Source of the DNA: CAJXVA01 sp963761755
GTDB taxonomy: Bacteria > Myxococcota_A > Polyangia > Nannocystales > Nannocystaceae
NCBI GenBank assembly: GCA_963761755.1
Contig: CAVXIC010000012.1
Location: 310,001-374,000, forward strand
DNA length: 64,000 nt
Direction of reading: 5' to 3'
Shown here: piece by piece, positions 27,530 to 35,431 of the stretch
How the letters are laid out: each line of letters begins with the position of its first letter
Numbering within the stretch: the first letter of the stretch is position 1
Position numbers and translations under genes: made by a program
The notes under the pieces: generated by a model
The model's input: only the letters and a program-made list of their open reading frames with translations
What the model was told of the DNA's origin: nothing
The model's database searches: none

Positions 27530-27672
27530 CCGGGGTGTGTGGTCCTGGCCGCAAAGAGCCTCTCACGGGGGCTCGAGCGGCTCAGTGATGAGAATCCGGA
27601 AAAACAGCGTCGATCGAAGCGCGTTGGGCCCACACTACCAGTGGCGTCCCGTCGGGGACGTCGCAGGTGGAT

Positions 27673-28893
27673 ATGGGGATTGCGGCTGCACTGCTGGCGA
27701 CTGCGTTCACGCTCGGACCGAGCGTGTCGGTGGAAGTTGCCCTGCCGCAGGGGTCTGGAGAGACCGAGGCTGCGACCTCGGATGCGCTGCGTGGCTGGCT
27801 GGTCCAGCGGCTGATCGAGGAGGGATACACCATCGCGCCCCCCGATCGGGCCGACCGGGTGCTGACCCTGGAGGCCAGCGACGATGCCGTCATGCTCACC
27901 CAGGGCGTCGACGTCTTCATGATCGAGGGCGGGCCGCCGGCGGTCATGCGGTTGGAGGCGCTGCATCGGGCGCGGATGCTGCTCGAGAAGGCCGAGCCGG
28001 TCTCGCCCTCGGTTTCGAGTCGAGCGGTGCTGGGCTTGCGCAGCACCAACGAAGCGCCCGAAGGCGCGGCCGGAGCCCTCGAGTCTGCGCTGCTGCAGGC
28101 CGGTTACGTGCTCACGCCGCGCCCCCGACCGGGCGACCCGCTGCTCTGCGTCGAGCACACCGTGACCGGATTGGGGGCGTCGGTGACCGAGGCCGACGGC
28201 GTGTGCCCCGATCCTCAGGTCCGCGTCTCCTACGCGGCGCTTCGGCAGCCCGACGGTGCGGCCGCGATCGTTGCGCTGATCGAGCACCCGCCCGGCGGTC
28301 CGGCGCCCGCGGTCCCTGCCCCCACGCTCGCCGCACAACCGAGCACGCAGCCGGACCCAGCGGGAGGCCCGGAGGTCTCCGATGCACGGTCGTCGGGGCG
28401 TTGGATGAGTCGCGAGTCCGAGTTCCGCCTGGGCGCGGACGCAGGGCTCGTGGTGCGGGGCAAGCCGGACTTCTACGCCCGCACGCACATGCGCTTGGGC
28501 AAGCAGCGGGGGCCGGGTGCGCAGCTGCACGTCAGCATGATTCCGTCTCGCGCCGGGTCGGTGCGGGCGATCGATACGGCCCTCACGGCGGGGCCGGACG
28601 TCCGGGTCGGGCGCCGGCGCGTGGGCGCCGAGTTCGGCGTGGTCGTCGGTGCCATGGTTCATGCGTACGCGGACGAGCGCGTCCGCGGTGGGTCGGCCGA
28701 CTGGTACCTGGGGCTGCCCGCGTCCTTGTCGCTGGGGCGGGAGCGCGACGGCTTGCGGGCGCACCTCTTCACCGAGGCGTTCATCACCGGCGGCCGCCTG
28801 CAGCACATTCGTCAGGACGCGCCGGACTGGGCGCGCAGCGCGTGGGGCGTACGTCTAGGTCTGGGGCTCACGTGGGGGTGGAGCATCTCGTGA
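27673..28893 (+). CDS. Envelope protein of unknown function, upstream of and overlapping a sigma factor gene
   Basis: About 406 residues with an N-terminal signal-like segment (MGIAAALLATAFTLGPSVSV). Residues 20-200 contain two alpha/beta repeats of a shared pattern (LRGWLVQRLIEEGYTIAPPDRADRVLTLEA, later ALLQAGYVLTPRPRPGDPLLCVEH), as in proteins with tandem POTRA/SPOR-like small domains. A Pro-rich linker follows. The last ~150 residues (residues alternating FRLGADAGLVV, HVSMIPS, GLGLTWGWSIS) look like an 8-stranded outer-membrane barrel. I do not recognise the family. The start is ATG 27673 or GTG 27667. Its TGA overlaps the GTG of the sigma factor gene (GTGA), so the two proteins are probably made together and may be functionally linked. 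Confidence 0.65.
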   Translation: MGIAAALLATAFTLGPSVSVEVALPQGSGETEAATSDALRGWLVQRLIEEGYTIAPPDRADRVLTLEASDDAVMLTQGVDVFMIEGGPPAVMRLEALHRARMLLEKAEPVSPSVSSRAVLGLRSTNEAPEGAAGALESALLQAGYVLTPRPRPGDPLLCVEHTVTGLGASVTEADGVCPDPQVRVSYAALRQPDGAAAIVALIEHPPGGPAPAVPAPTLAAQPSTQPDPAGGPEVSDARSSGRWMSRESEFRLGADAGLVVRGKPDFYARTHMRLGKQRGPGAQLHVSMIPSRAGSVRAIDTALTAGPDVRVGRRRVGAEFGVVVGAMVHAYADERVRGGSADWYLGLPASLSLGRERDGLRAHLFTEAFITGGRLQHIRQDAPDWARSAWGVRLGLGLTWGWSIS

Positions 28894-29450
28894 GCGAGCC
28901 GGCGTCCACACCCGCTGCCCTTGGCGTGGCGGAACTCTCCGCGGCGCAGCGTGTCGAAGCGCTGTACGTCGAGCACCGCGACTTCGTCTACCGGCTCGCG
29001 CTTCGCTACGGCGGCGGCAGCCAGGCCTGGGCCGAGGACGTCACGCAGGAGGTGTTCCTGCGCCTCTTCGACGTGATCGACGAGATCCAAGAGCGCGATG
29101 GCACGCAGCCGTGGTTCTACCGGGTCACCACCAACCGCTGTCTCAACCGGCTGCGGGCCGAGCGCTTGCGAAACGCCGCCCCGGTGCGCTGGATCCTCGG
29201 ATGGCGGAAACACGATGACCGAGATCTCGAGCGTCTCGTCGCCGCCCGAGAGGGACTCGAGCGAGCCTCGGCCGCGCTCGAGCGTCTGCCCCCCAAGGAG
29301 AGGGTGGCGTTTTCGATGCACGTCCTCGACGGCAAGAAGCAGAGCGAGATCGCCGAGGTGCTGGGGCACAGCAAGGGGTATGTGTCCAAGCTGATCGCCC
29401 GCGCGCTGGAGCGGGTTCGAGCGGACGGCTGGGAGGTGCCCGGTGCCTGA
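28890..29450 (+). CDS. ECF RNA polymerase sigma factor
   Basis: A 186-residue sigma-70 family protein. Region 2 covers YVEHRDFVYRLALRYGGGSQAWAEDVTQEVFLRLFDVI and the following WFYRVTTNRCLNRLRAERLRN (the -10 recognition part). Region 4 is ALERLPPKERVAFSMHVLDGKKQSEIAEVLGHSKGYVSKLIARALERVRADG. Start GTG 28890 overlaps the preceding stop (GTGA) and has GGAG 6 bases upstream. Its stop lies within the first codons of the downstream FecR-like gene. Such sigma/FecR-like pairs usually transmit an envelope signal; the FecR-like protein may hold the sigma factor inactive at the membrane. Confidence 0.93.
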   Translation: MSEPASTPAALGVAELSAAQRVEALYVEHRDFVYRLALRYGGGSQAWAEDVTQEVFLRLFDVIDEIQERDGTQPWFYRVTTNRCLNRLRAERLRNAAPVRWILGWRKHDDRDLERLVAAREGLERASAALERLPPKERVAFSMHVLDGKKQSEIAEVLGHSKGYVSKLIARALERVRADGWEVPGA

Positions 29451-30549
29451 GCCCAAACCCCGGCCCAACCCCCAGCCCAAACCCCAGCCCAAACCCCAGA
29501 CGCGTCGCGACTTGGTCGAGCTGCTCCGCGAGCTCGAGGCCGAGCGCGATGCCCAGGGCATGCCCTTGGGCGCGCGCAACCGGGTCCAGCTGGAGATTCG
29601 GCAACACGAGTCGCGGCGGCGCGCGGCGTGGCGGCGCATGGTCCCGCTGGCGTCGTTCGCCGCCGGTGCTGCCTTGGTGTTGGCCGTCGTCGGTTCCCAC
29701 TGGGCCCCCGCGTCCCAGCGCTCCCAGCCTTCGTCGCTGGCTCCGCTCGTCGCCCTCGGCCCCACGCCGGTCGGCTTCCGGGTCCTCGGCGATGCGTGCG
29801 GCCCCGCCGCCAACGCGCTGCCCGACACCGCCGTGGAGCTCTCGGCGCGCTGCCGGTTGGTCGCACCGCACGCGTCGGTCGAGGTGTGGGAGCCTTCCAC
29901 GGTGCGCATGCATGGGCGCGACCTGACCGTCGAGGCGGGCAGCGTGCTCGTCGAGGTGCAGCCGGTCTCGGCCGGCGATGAACCGGTGCGGGTCGAGGTC
30001 AGCCACGGGACGATCGAGGTCATCGGCACGCGCTTCGCCATCGAGCAGCGCGCCGAGGGCGGGCACGTCGACCTGCTCGAGGGGACCATCCGGTTTCATG
30101 GGCCCGGTGGTCGCGTCGTCGACGTGCTGCCCGGCGAGCGTCACAGCTGGGGAGCGCGAGACGAGCCGACGCTCGAGGATGCCGTCGTCTCGAGTGCCGC
30201 AGCCGAGTTGCCTCAGGACGCAGCCGGGTCGGCGCCTCCGCGGCGTTCGAGTCCGCCGCGAACCCGCCGAAGCAAGGAGCCCTCGGCCAGCGCGATCATC
30301 GAGCGTGTCACCGAGCTCCGGGCCCAGCGGCGATACGGGGCTGCGGTCACGGAGCTTCGGCGTGCCCTGCGTCGGTCGTGGGACAGCCGGACCGCGCAGG
30401 TGCTCAGCTACGAGCTGGGAGAGCTCCTGCGCGCGACCGAGGACACGCTCGGGGCCTGCGAGCACTTCGCGGATCACCAGCGCACCTACCCGGACGGGCG
30501 CTACGCAACCGCGGTCGACGCGGTGCTCGGTCGTCTCGACTGCGAGTAG
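29443..30549 (+). CDS. FecR-domain membrane protein, likely cognate anti-sigma/regulator
   Basis: A 368-residue protein. The N-terminus is a Pro-rich repeat (PKPRPNPQPKPQPKPQ) and a cytoplasmic helix (LVELLRELEAERDAQGMPLG), followed by one transmembrane helix (VPLASFAAGAALVLAVVGSHW). The periplasmic FecR domain has the typical beta pattern: LTVEAGSVLVEVQPV, EVSHGTIEVIGTRFAIEQ, HVDLLEGTIRFHGPGG. The C-terminal ~90 residues form TPR-like helices (AIIERVTELRAQRRYGAAVTELRRAL, ELGELLRATEDTLGACEHFADH) for protein binding. GTG 29443 has GGGAGG 6 bases upstream and overlaps the sigma gene by 8 bases. It ends 10 bases from a convergent lipoprotein gene. Confidence 0.88.
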   Translation: MPEPKPRPNPQPKPQPKPQTRRDLVELLRELEAERDAQGMPLGARNRVQLEIRQHESRRRAAWRRMVPLASFAAGAALVLAVVGSHWAPASQRSQPSSLAPLVALGPTPVGFRVLGDACGPAANALPDTAVELSARCRLVAPHASVEVWEPSTVRMHGRDLTVEAGSVLVEVQPVSAGDEPVRVEVSHGTIEVIGTRFAIEQRAEGGHVDLLEGTIRFHGPGGRVVDVLPGERHSWGARDEPTLEDAVVSSAAAELPQDAAGSAPPRRSSPPRTRRSKEPSASAIIERVTELRAQRRYGAAVTELRRALRRSWDSRTAQVLSYELGELLRATEDTLGACEHFADHQRTYPDGRYATAVDAVLGRLDCE

Positions 30550-30559
30550 CGCCCGAGCG

Positions 30560-31747
30560 CTACTTCGTGGCGAGGGGCTCGCGGAGCTCCCAGCACACCG
30601 CGTTCTCCAGCGACTGCGGGAGCAGGGCGACCTTGCGCCCGCCGCCTTCGGAGTCGCCGAGGATGATGTGGGTCGGGCACGTCACGTCCTGGGCCGCGTG
30701 CGCGACGGACCCGAGCATCGCGTCGTCACAGGGCACGCCCAGATACGCTTCGCACTGCGCGGTCGCCAGGCCGCCGAGGCGATCGGCGCACGCAGAGGAC
30801 CCCGATGTCGGTTTGGCGTCCTCGAGGACCAAGACCTTGCCGCCCAGCACCGGAATGCCATCGCGCCCGCTCTTGGTGACGCTCCGCTGTGCGATCCGAA
30901 GCACCGCCTGCTCGCACTCGAGACGTTGCTCGTCCACGGTCCGCAGTACGGCGGTGCCCTCGCGAATCTCGAGCGTCACCTTGCCGTTGGAGAGCGTGCC
31001 CTTGGGAAGCGTGCTCGTGTCGTTGGACCAGCGGTGCCCAAACAAGGTGGGGCACAACGAGCCATCGCCGAAGGGTTCCAGTGTTCCCCTCAGCTGGCCC
31101 TCGTGGACCTCGATGGAGCCGCGGCAGGAGGTCTCTGCGAACGATCCCTTCCTGAGGATGATGCGATCGGTCTCGGACGCGAACTTGACGACCTCGTCGA
31201 GAACGAGGACTTCGTTGGCGCCCGTCGGCACGAGCTGCTTGCCCTCGAGGCGAACACCTTCCGCGGCGGCGTAGGGATCCGGTCGTCCGTAGGATCCGGC
31301 CATGGATGGGGGAACGCCATCGACCAGCGACCAGGCCTCCCAGTCGCCTTCGAGGCTGACTTCACACTTGCCCTCGCCGTCCGTCTTGAACAGGGTCAAC
31401 AGCAGGCGGGTGCCGTGACGGTCGATCGTACCCTTGCACTTCTTGGGGTCCTTGGTACCGGCATCCTTGGCCCAGCGCAGCTGCGCTTCATCGACCTGAT
31501 AGGAGCCGTTGGGCAGCTCCTTGCCTGCAACGATCTTGACCGTGAGCTCGGAGAAGCGCAGCGTGTCGACGTCGACTTCGAGTCCGAGCGTGGGAAAGTA
31601 GGCGTCCGCGACGTCGCGTCCGTACGCACCGCGAAGCGGGGCGGGAATCGGCGCCGCCGCCTCGCCGTCGCGGTCGCACGCGGGCGTGAGGCCGAGCAAG
31701 ACGGCGGACAGGGTTGCCGTGGCGATGAAGCGTGGCGCAGCGTTCAC
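30560..31747 (-). CDS. Lipoprotein with two related Cys-containing repeats
   Basis: A 395-residue predicted lipoprotein: signal with lipobox LLGLTPAC, then a mature part rich in beta strands. Two roughly 100-residue units look related. The first runs from LRGAYGRDVADAYF to CEVSLEGDWEAW with Cys in KKCKGTI and GKCEV. The second runs from MAGSYGRPDPYAAA to CPTLFGHRW with Cys in TSCRGSI and SLCPT. A third, more divergent beta segment follows (ALSNGKVTLEIREG-like), then a C-terminal Cys-rich region (SACADRL, AQCEAYLGVPCDDAM, DVTCPTHI, AVCWELR). I do not recognise the family. GTG 31747 is chosen because it gives a clean lipoprotein signal. No ribosome-binding site is clear. Confidence 0.65.
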   Translation of the reverse strand: MNAAPRFIATATLSAVLLGLTPACDRDGEAAAPIPAPLRGAYGRDVADAYFPTLGLEVDVDTLRFSELTVKIVAGKELPNGSYQVDEAQLRWAKDAGTKDPKKCKGTIDRHGTRLLLTLFKTDGEGKCEVSLEGDWEAWSLVDGVPPSMAGSYGRPDPYAAAEGVRLEGKQLVPTGANEVLVLDEVVKFASETDRIILRKGSFAETSCRGSIEVHEGQLRGTLEPFGDGSLCPTLFGHRWSNDTSTLPKGTLSNGKVTLEIREGTAVLRTVDEQRLECEQAVLRIAQRSVTKSGRDGIPVLGGKVLVLEDAKPTSGSSACADRLGGLATAQCEAYLGVPCDDAMLGSVAHAAQDVTCPTHIILGDSEGGGRKVALLPQSLENAVCWELREPLATK

Positions 31748-31793
31748 GTTGCGCGAAGCATGGCGCAACGAGAGCGTGGTGAAAAGCGACCCG

Positions 31794-32633
31794 CTACGGG
31801 CGGTCGCCAGGTCGGCCGCGACGCGTCGCGATGAGGCCCAGGCCGAAGAGAACTGCCAGCGCACCCCAGCCTCCGCCTCGTCCGGACGGGGCGACCGCGC
31901 AGGCGCTCTGGCCGTCGAGGAACGAGGTGAGATCGACCGTCTCCTCGACCCGGATGCCGCGGGCTTCGAGCGCGTCGATGCACGCGCTGACGTTCTCGCT
32001 GTCGATGTACTGCCCATCGCAGAAGAGGCTCCCGCTTGCCGAGCAGCTCGATGCACACTCGTCGGCGAAGCTCTGCTGGCACGCCGTGTAGCCCTCGGCT
32101 TGGCAGGAGATCTGGCAGTCGAGGTTGACGTTGGCCGTGCACGAGCCTCCGCAGCAACCCTCGCACTGGGCGACGCAGTCGGTGTCGGGAGCCTCGACCT
32201 CGCATTGGGAATCGCACTCGGCCGAGCAGTTCGATTCGCACGAGGCACGGCAGGCGACCTCGTCGTCCGATCCGGAGCAGGACGCTTCGCAGCTGCCTTC
32301 GCAGTCGAGCTGGCAGGAGGCCGAACAGTCGAACGCGCCAGGGTTGGACGAGCACTCCGCCTCGCAGGAGGGACGGCAATCGCTCGTGCACGACACGTTG
32401 GCATCGAGGTCGCACTGGCCGGAGCAGGCGGCCTGGAGCTCGGCGGCGCAGGCCGTGATCGCGGCCCCCAGATCGCAGCTGCCCTCGCACGACGCTTCGT
32501 ACCGAAGCTCACACTGTGCTCCGATCTCGATGTGCGCCCCGCCACACTCCTCCACGCCCGCGCGCGCCTCGGTGCTCACCAGCAGCGCGGCGCCGATCGC
32601 CAGTCCCATCATGCTTCGTCGAATCGAGTTCAT
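31794..32633 (-). CDS. Secreted cysteine-dense protein with MYXO-CTERM-like anchor
   Basis: A 279-residue protein with a signal peptide (MNSIRRSMMGLAIGAALLVSTEARA), then about 200 residues carrying roughly 34 Cys. These are mostly spaced C-x3-C or C-x2-C (for example CTSDCRPSCEAEC, CSASCQLDCEGSC, CRASCESNCSAEC). The C-terminus has a Cys (SACAVAPSGRGGG), a hydrophobic stretch (WGALAVLFGLGLIA) and Arg residues (TRRGRPGDRP), the layout of a MYXO-CTERM sorting signal. Such proteins are processed and anchored to the myxobacterial surface. ATG 32633 has AGGAG 9 bases upstream. It is divergent from an outer-membrane protein gene. The Cys-rich region probably forms a rod of disulfide-linked turns; no enzyme motif is seen. 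Confidence 0.8.
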   Translation of the reverse strand: MNSIRRSMMGLAIGAALLVSTEARAGVEECGGAHIEIGAQCELRYEASCEGSCDLGAAITACAAELQAACSGQCDLDANVSCTSDCRPSCEAECSSNPGAFDCSASCQLDCEGSCEASCSGSDDEVACRASCESNCSAECDSQCEVEAPDTDCVAQCEGCCGGSCTANVNLDCQISCQAEGYTACQQSFADECASSCSASGSLFCDGQYIDSENVSACIDALEARGIRVEETVDLTSFLDGQSACAVAPSGRGGGWGALAVLFGLGLIATRRGRPGDRP

Positions 32634-32876
32634 GTTCAGTCGTCTCCTGCGGCACACGGCCGTCTTCGTTGGTGGCCGGCACGGGCTCGGATTCGTGACC
32701 CCACCGGTGTTTTGCCGCGTTGGGCTCTGCTCGGGGAGTACACGAATCGTGCCGGACCCTCGCGCGCGAGAGGGCGCGGCGTTGAGCGGGCGCGGGCGTT
32801 GCAGAACGCTGCAGCGGTTGCGGGATGCGACCACGCCAGCTGGCCAACTCGTCCGTGCACGACATAGGATGGACAG

Positions 32877-33614
32877 ATGGCACGTGCTCCCAGGCTCCCG
32901 TGGGTCGCGGTCGCGGCTGTGGCCGGGGTCCTGCTCGCTCCGGCGCAAGCCTCCGCCGCGCCCGACGAGCAAGGTCGGCCCTGGGCCCGGGGCACGGTCG
33001 TCCCCAGCTTCGGCCTGGGCTTTGGCTACAGCCAAGATCTCGTGTCGCTGAGCTTTGGACTGGGAGGCAGCTACTTCATCGCCGACGGGTTCTCGCTCGG
33101 TCTCCACCTCGACGACGAGATTCTCCTGTACTCGAAGTCGCTCAAGGGTGAACTGCCCGACCTCGAGAACCAGATCCCCACCAACGTCTTCAGTCTGACC
33201 CCGGTGTTCCAGTGGGTGTTCCTTCGTCGGCCCCGCTTCTCCCCGTACATCTTCGGAGGTCTGGGCCCGGTGTTCTTCAACAACGACAGCGGGGTCTTTG
33301 GGCACTGGACGGCGGGCCCTGGGGCTTACGTCGGCCTTGGCGGGCCGGTCTGGCTCGATCTCGGGGTCGGCTTCTCCGGCCTCTTCCCCACCCAATCCTG
33401 CAACGACGCATTCGTGTACGAGCCCGGCGGCCAAGGGTCCGGTCTCGAGCCGATTCCCGTCCTGGACTACTGCTCGTTCCGCTGGGGACCGCGGCTGGGC
33501 CTGGTGCTCGCGCTCGGGGGAGGCCGCAGCGGAACCGCCGACCGAGCTCCGGCACCCGATCCGTTCCAAGCCCCGCCGCTGGCCGCCGCCGAGACCTCGT
33601 CGCTCCGGCCTTGA
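32877..33614 (+). CDS. Outer-membrane beta-barrel protein
   Basis: A 245-residue protein with a signal peptide (residues 1-~28, ending PAQASAAP). The rest shows alternating strands with aromatic girdles typical of an 8-10 stranded outer-membrane barrel: VVPSFGLGFGYS, VSLSFGLGGSYFIAD, FSLTPVFQWVFLRRP, FSPYIFGGLGPVFF, LDLGVGFSGLF, FRWGPRLGLVLAL. Two Cys (SCNDAF and YCSF) may be disulfide-linked in one loop. ATG 32877 has AGGA 7 bases upstream. A strong hairpin follows the stop. No specific family is identifiable; it could be a structural or porin-like protein. Confidence 0.75.
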   Translation: MARAPRLPWVAVAAVAGVLLAPAQASAAPDEQGRPWARGTVVPSFGLGFGYSQDLVSLSFGLGGSYFIADGFSLGLHLDDEILLYSKSLKGELPDLENQIPTNVFSLTPVFQWVFLRRPRFSPYIFGGLGPVFFNNDSGVFGHWTAGPGAYVGLGGPVWLDLGVGFSGLFPTQSCNDAFVYEPGGQGSGLEPIPVLDYCSFRWGPRLGLVLALGGGRSGTADRAPAPDPFQAPPLAAAETSSLRP

Positions 33615-33620
33615 CGCGTA

Positions 33621-33670
33621 CCACCCCTCAGTCGCATGGGCCCGCTGGGGGCCATGCGACTGAGGGGTGG
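33621..33670. terminator. Long perfect hairpin between two plus-strand genes
   Basis: CCACCCCTCAGTCGCATGG (33621-33639) and CCATGCGACTGAGGGGTGG (33652-33670) form an uninterrupted 19-bp stem with a 12-base loop. Three further C-G pairs (33641-33643 with 33648-33650) can close within the loop. It begins 6 bases after the stop of the barrel protein gene. There is no T-tract. Confidence 0.75.
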
Positions 33671-33851
33671 GCCGTCCGTCTGTCGGATGGGAGCGAAATC
33701 GAGGGTGACGTCGACACGAAATCAACCCATGAAGAATAGTGCAGGCTCCTGGGCGTCGTACCTAGAGCCGGGCACGACGAAGGTGGCGTCTTCGTCGGTC
33801 CTTGGCGTTCCTCCCGCCGTAATGTCACGATCCTCCACACGCGCTGCCTCG

Positions 33852-35348
33852 ATGAACCCTCGTCTTCACGCCTCGCTCTTGTCCCTTCTGGTGGTCGTCG
33901 GGTGCGGCTCCGCGTCGGCGGAACGAGAGCAGGAAAGGGAGCAGGAACGGGAGCAACAGGAGAATCGCGAGGTCCGGGTCGACCGAAACGAGGTCGCTGC
34001 CGCTGGCCTGGTGGCACAGCAGGACCTTCGTGCCGAGGTGCGCGATCCTGAAATCCAGGCCGCCGAGGCCGAGGCGCCCCCAAAGGTACAAGCAGAAGCC
34101 AGCCAGCCGAAGCCCGAACCCGAACCTGAGCGCACGGCAAAGGAGCGCCGAATCGCGAGGCGATTCCTGACGATCTATGCCCGGCCCAGCCGCGCCGCAC
34201 CCATCCGCGGGCGCCTGCCGATGGCCGCTGCGTTCGACGTGTTTGGGTACGTCAAGGGGGAGCCGGGCAAGGACGGGGGAGGGTGCGAGGGCGAGCTGGG
34301 TTGGGCGGATCTGGGCAGCCATGGGTTCGCGTGCATGACCCACACCCGCAAGGGCAGCGGCGCGGAGGTCTACGACCAACCCAAGATGCGCGCCGACATC
34401 ACCCCGTTCTACTACGCGAAGGTCAAGTCGGGGCACGAGGCGCCGCGCTATCGCAACCTGCGCGCGCTCCATCGCGGCGACGAGCCGATCGACACCTTGA
34501 AGAAGGGGGTCGACTACGCGTTCATCATTCGGCGGAAGGTCAAGGGACGCATCGTGCTGATCGACGAGCAGCACCGGGTCGTGCGCGAGGATGATGTGCA
34601 TCGCTTCCGCCCCAGCTCCTTCGAGGGACACGATCTCGAGGCCGAGCCGGTTCCGCAGGGCAAGGTGCTCGCGTGGGTCGCCAACTGGCCCGAGGCACCC
34701 TCCTACGCGCTCGCGGACGCGCGTTCCACCCTCGCTGGCAGCGTCGGCTATCACGAACGCCTCCTGGTCGAGTCGGCGGACACGGCCGGTTGGTACGAGC
34801 TTCCAAGCGGGGCGTTCATGGCGGCCGCCGACCTTCGCGTCTTTACGCCGCCGGCCAAGCGGCCCACCGACGTGGGTCCGGGCGACGTCTGGGTCGACAT
34901 CGATCTCGAGCAGCAGATGCTGACCATGATGCTCGGCGACGCTCCGATCTTCGCCACCCTCGTCTCGTCGGGCCTCAAGAACCCGACGCCGCGCGGCATC
35001 TTCAGAATCCACAACAAGCTCGCGGTCGGCAGCATGAGCAGCTCGCCGGGCGAGGACGACTTCTACGACGTGCAAGCCGTCCCGCACATCCAGTACTTCG
35101 TCGGCAGCTTCGCGCTGCACAGCGCGTACTGGCACGATGGCTTCGGCCGTCCCATCAGCCACGGGTGCGTGAACCTCAGCCCCAAGGACGCCAAACACGT
35201 CTTCTCGCTCACCACTCCAGCACTGCGTCCGGGCTGGATACATGGCTACGAGTCGACCGAGCACCTCGGGACCACGGTCCGCATCCACAACGGCGCCAGG
35301 CCGGTCAAGGATCGACGGCAGGACGTAGAGCCCGTCTTCGTCCAGTGA
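33852..35348 (+). CDS. L,D-transpeptidase (YkuD family) lipoprotein
   Basis: A 498-residue lipoprotein (lipobox LLVVVGC). A highly charged Glu/Arg/Gln coil follows (about 25-60, EREQEREQEREQQENREVRV), then SH3-like beta regions (RRFLTIYARPSRAAPIRGRL; a GWADLGSHGFACM segment). The C-terminal catalytic domain spans about 330-470: VWVDIDLEQQMLTMML at its start, then the catalytic HSAYWHDGFGRPISHGCVNL with His 437 and Cys 439. These enzymes cross-link peptidoglycan (3-3) or attach lipoproteins to it using Cys as nucleophile. ATG 33852 is preferred. The fused SH3-like domains are likely wall-binding. Confidence 0.93.
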   Translation: MNPRLHASLLSLLVVVGCGSASAEREQEREQEREQQENREVRVDRNEVAAAGLVAQQDLRAEVRDPEIQAAEAEAPPKVQAEASQPKPEPEPERTAKERRIARRFLTIYARPSRAAPIRGRLPMAAAFDVFGYVKGEPGKDGGGCEGELGWADLGSHGFACMTHTRKGSGAEVYDQPKMRADITPFYYAKVKSGHEAPRYRNLRALHRGDEPIDTLKKGVDYAFIIRRKVKGRIVLIDEQHRVVREDDVHRFRPSSFEGHDLEAEPVPQGKVLAWVANWPEAPSYALADARSTLAGSVGYHERLLVESADTAGWYELPSGAFMAAADLRVFTPPAKRPTDVGPGDVWVDIDLEQQMLTMMLGDAPIFATLVSSGLKNPTPRGIFRIHNKLAVGSMSSSPGEDDFYDVQAVPHIQYFVGSFALHSAYWHDGFGRPISHGCVNLSPKDAKHVFSLTTPALRPGWIHGYESTEHLGTTVRIHNGARPVKDRRQDVEPVFVQ

Positions 35349-35431
35349 TTCGATGAGTTTCACGCGCCCGCGTGAGAGGGGGCACTGCGGGCCTCTTGCG
35401 TGAGCACGCCGGTGTCGGGTCTGCTCGCGTC

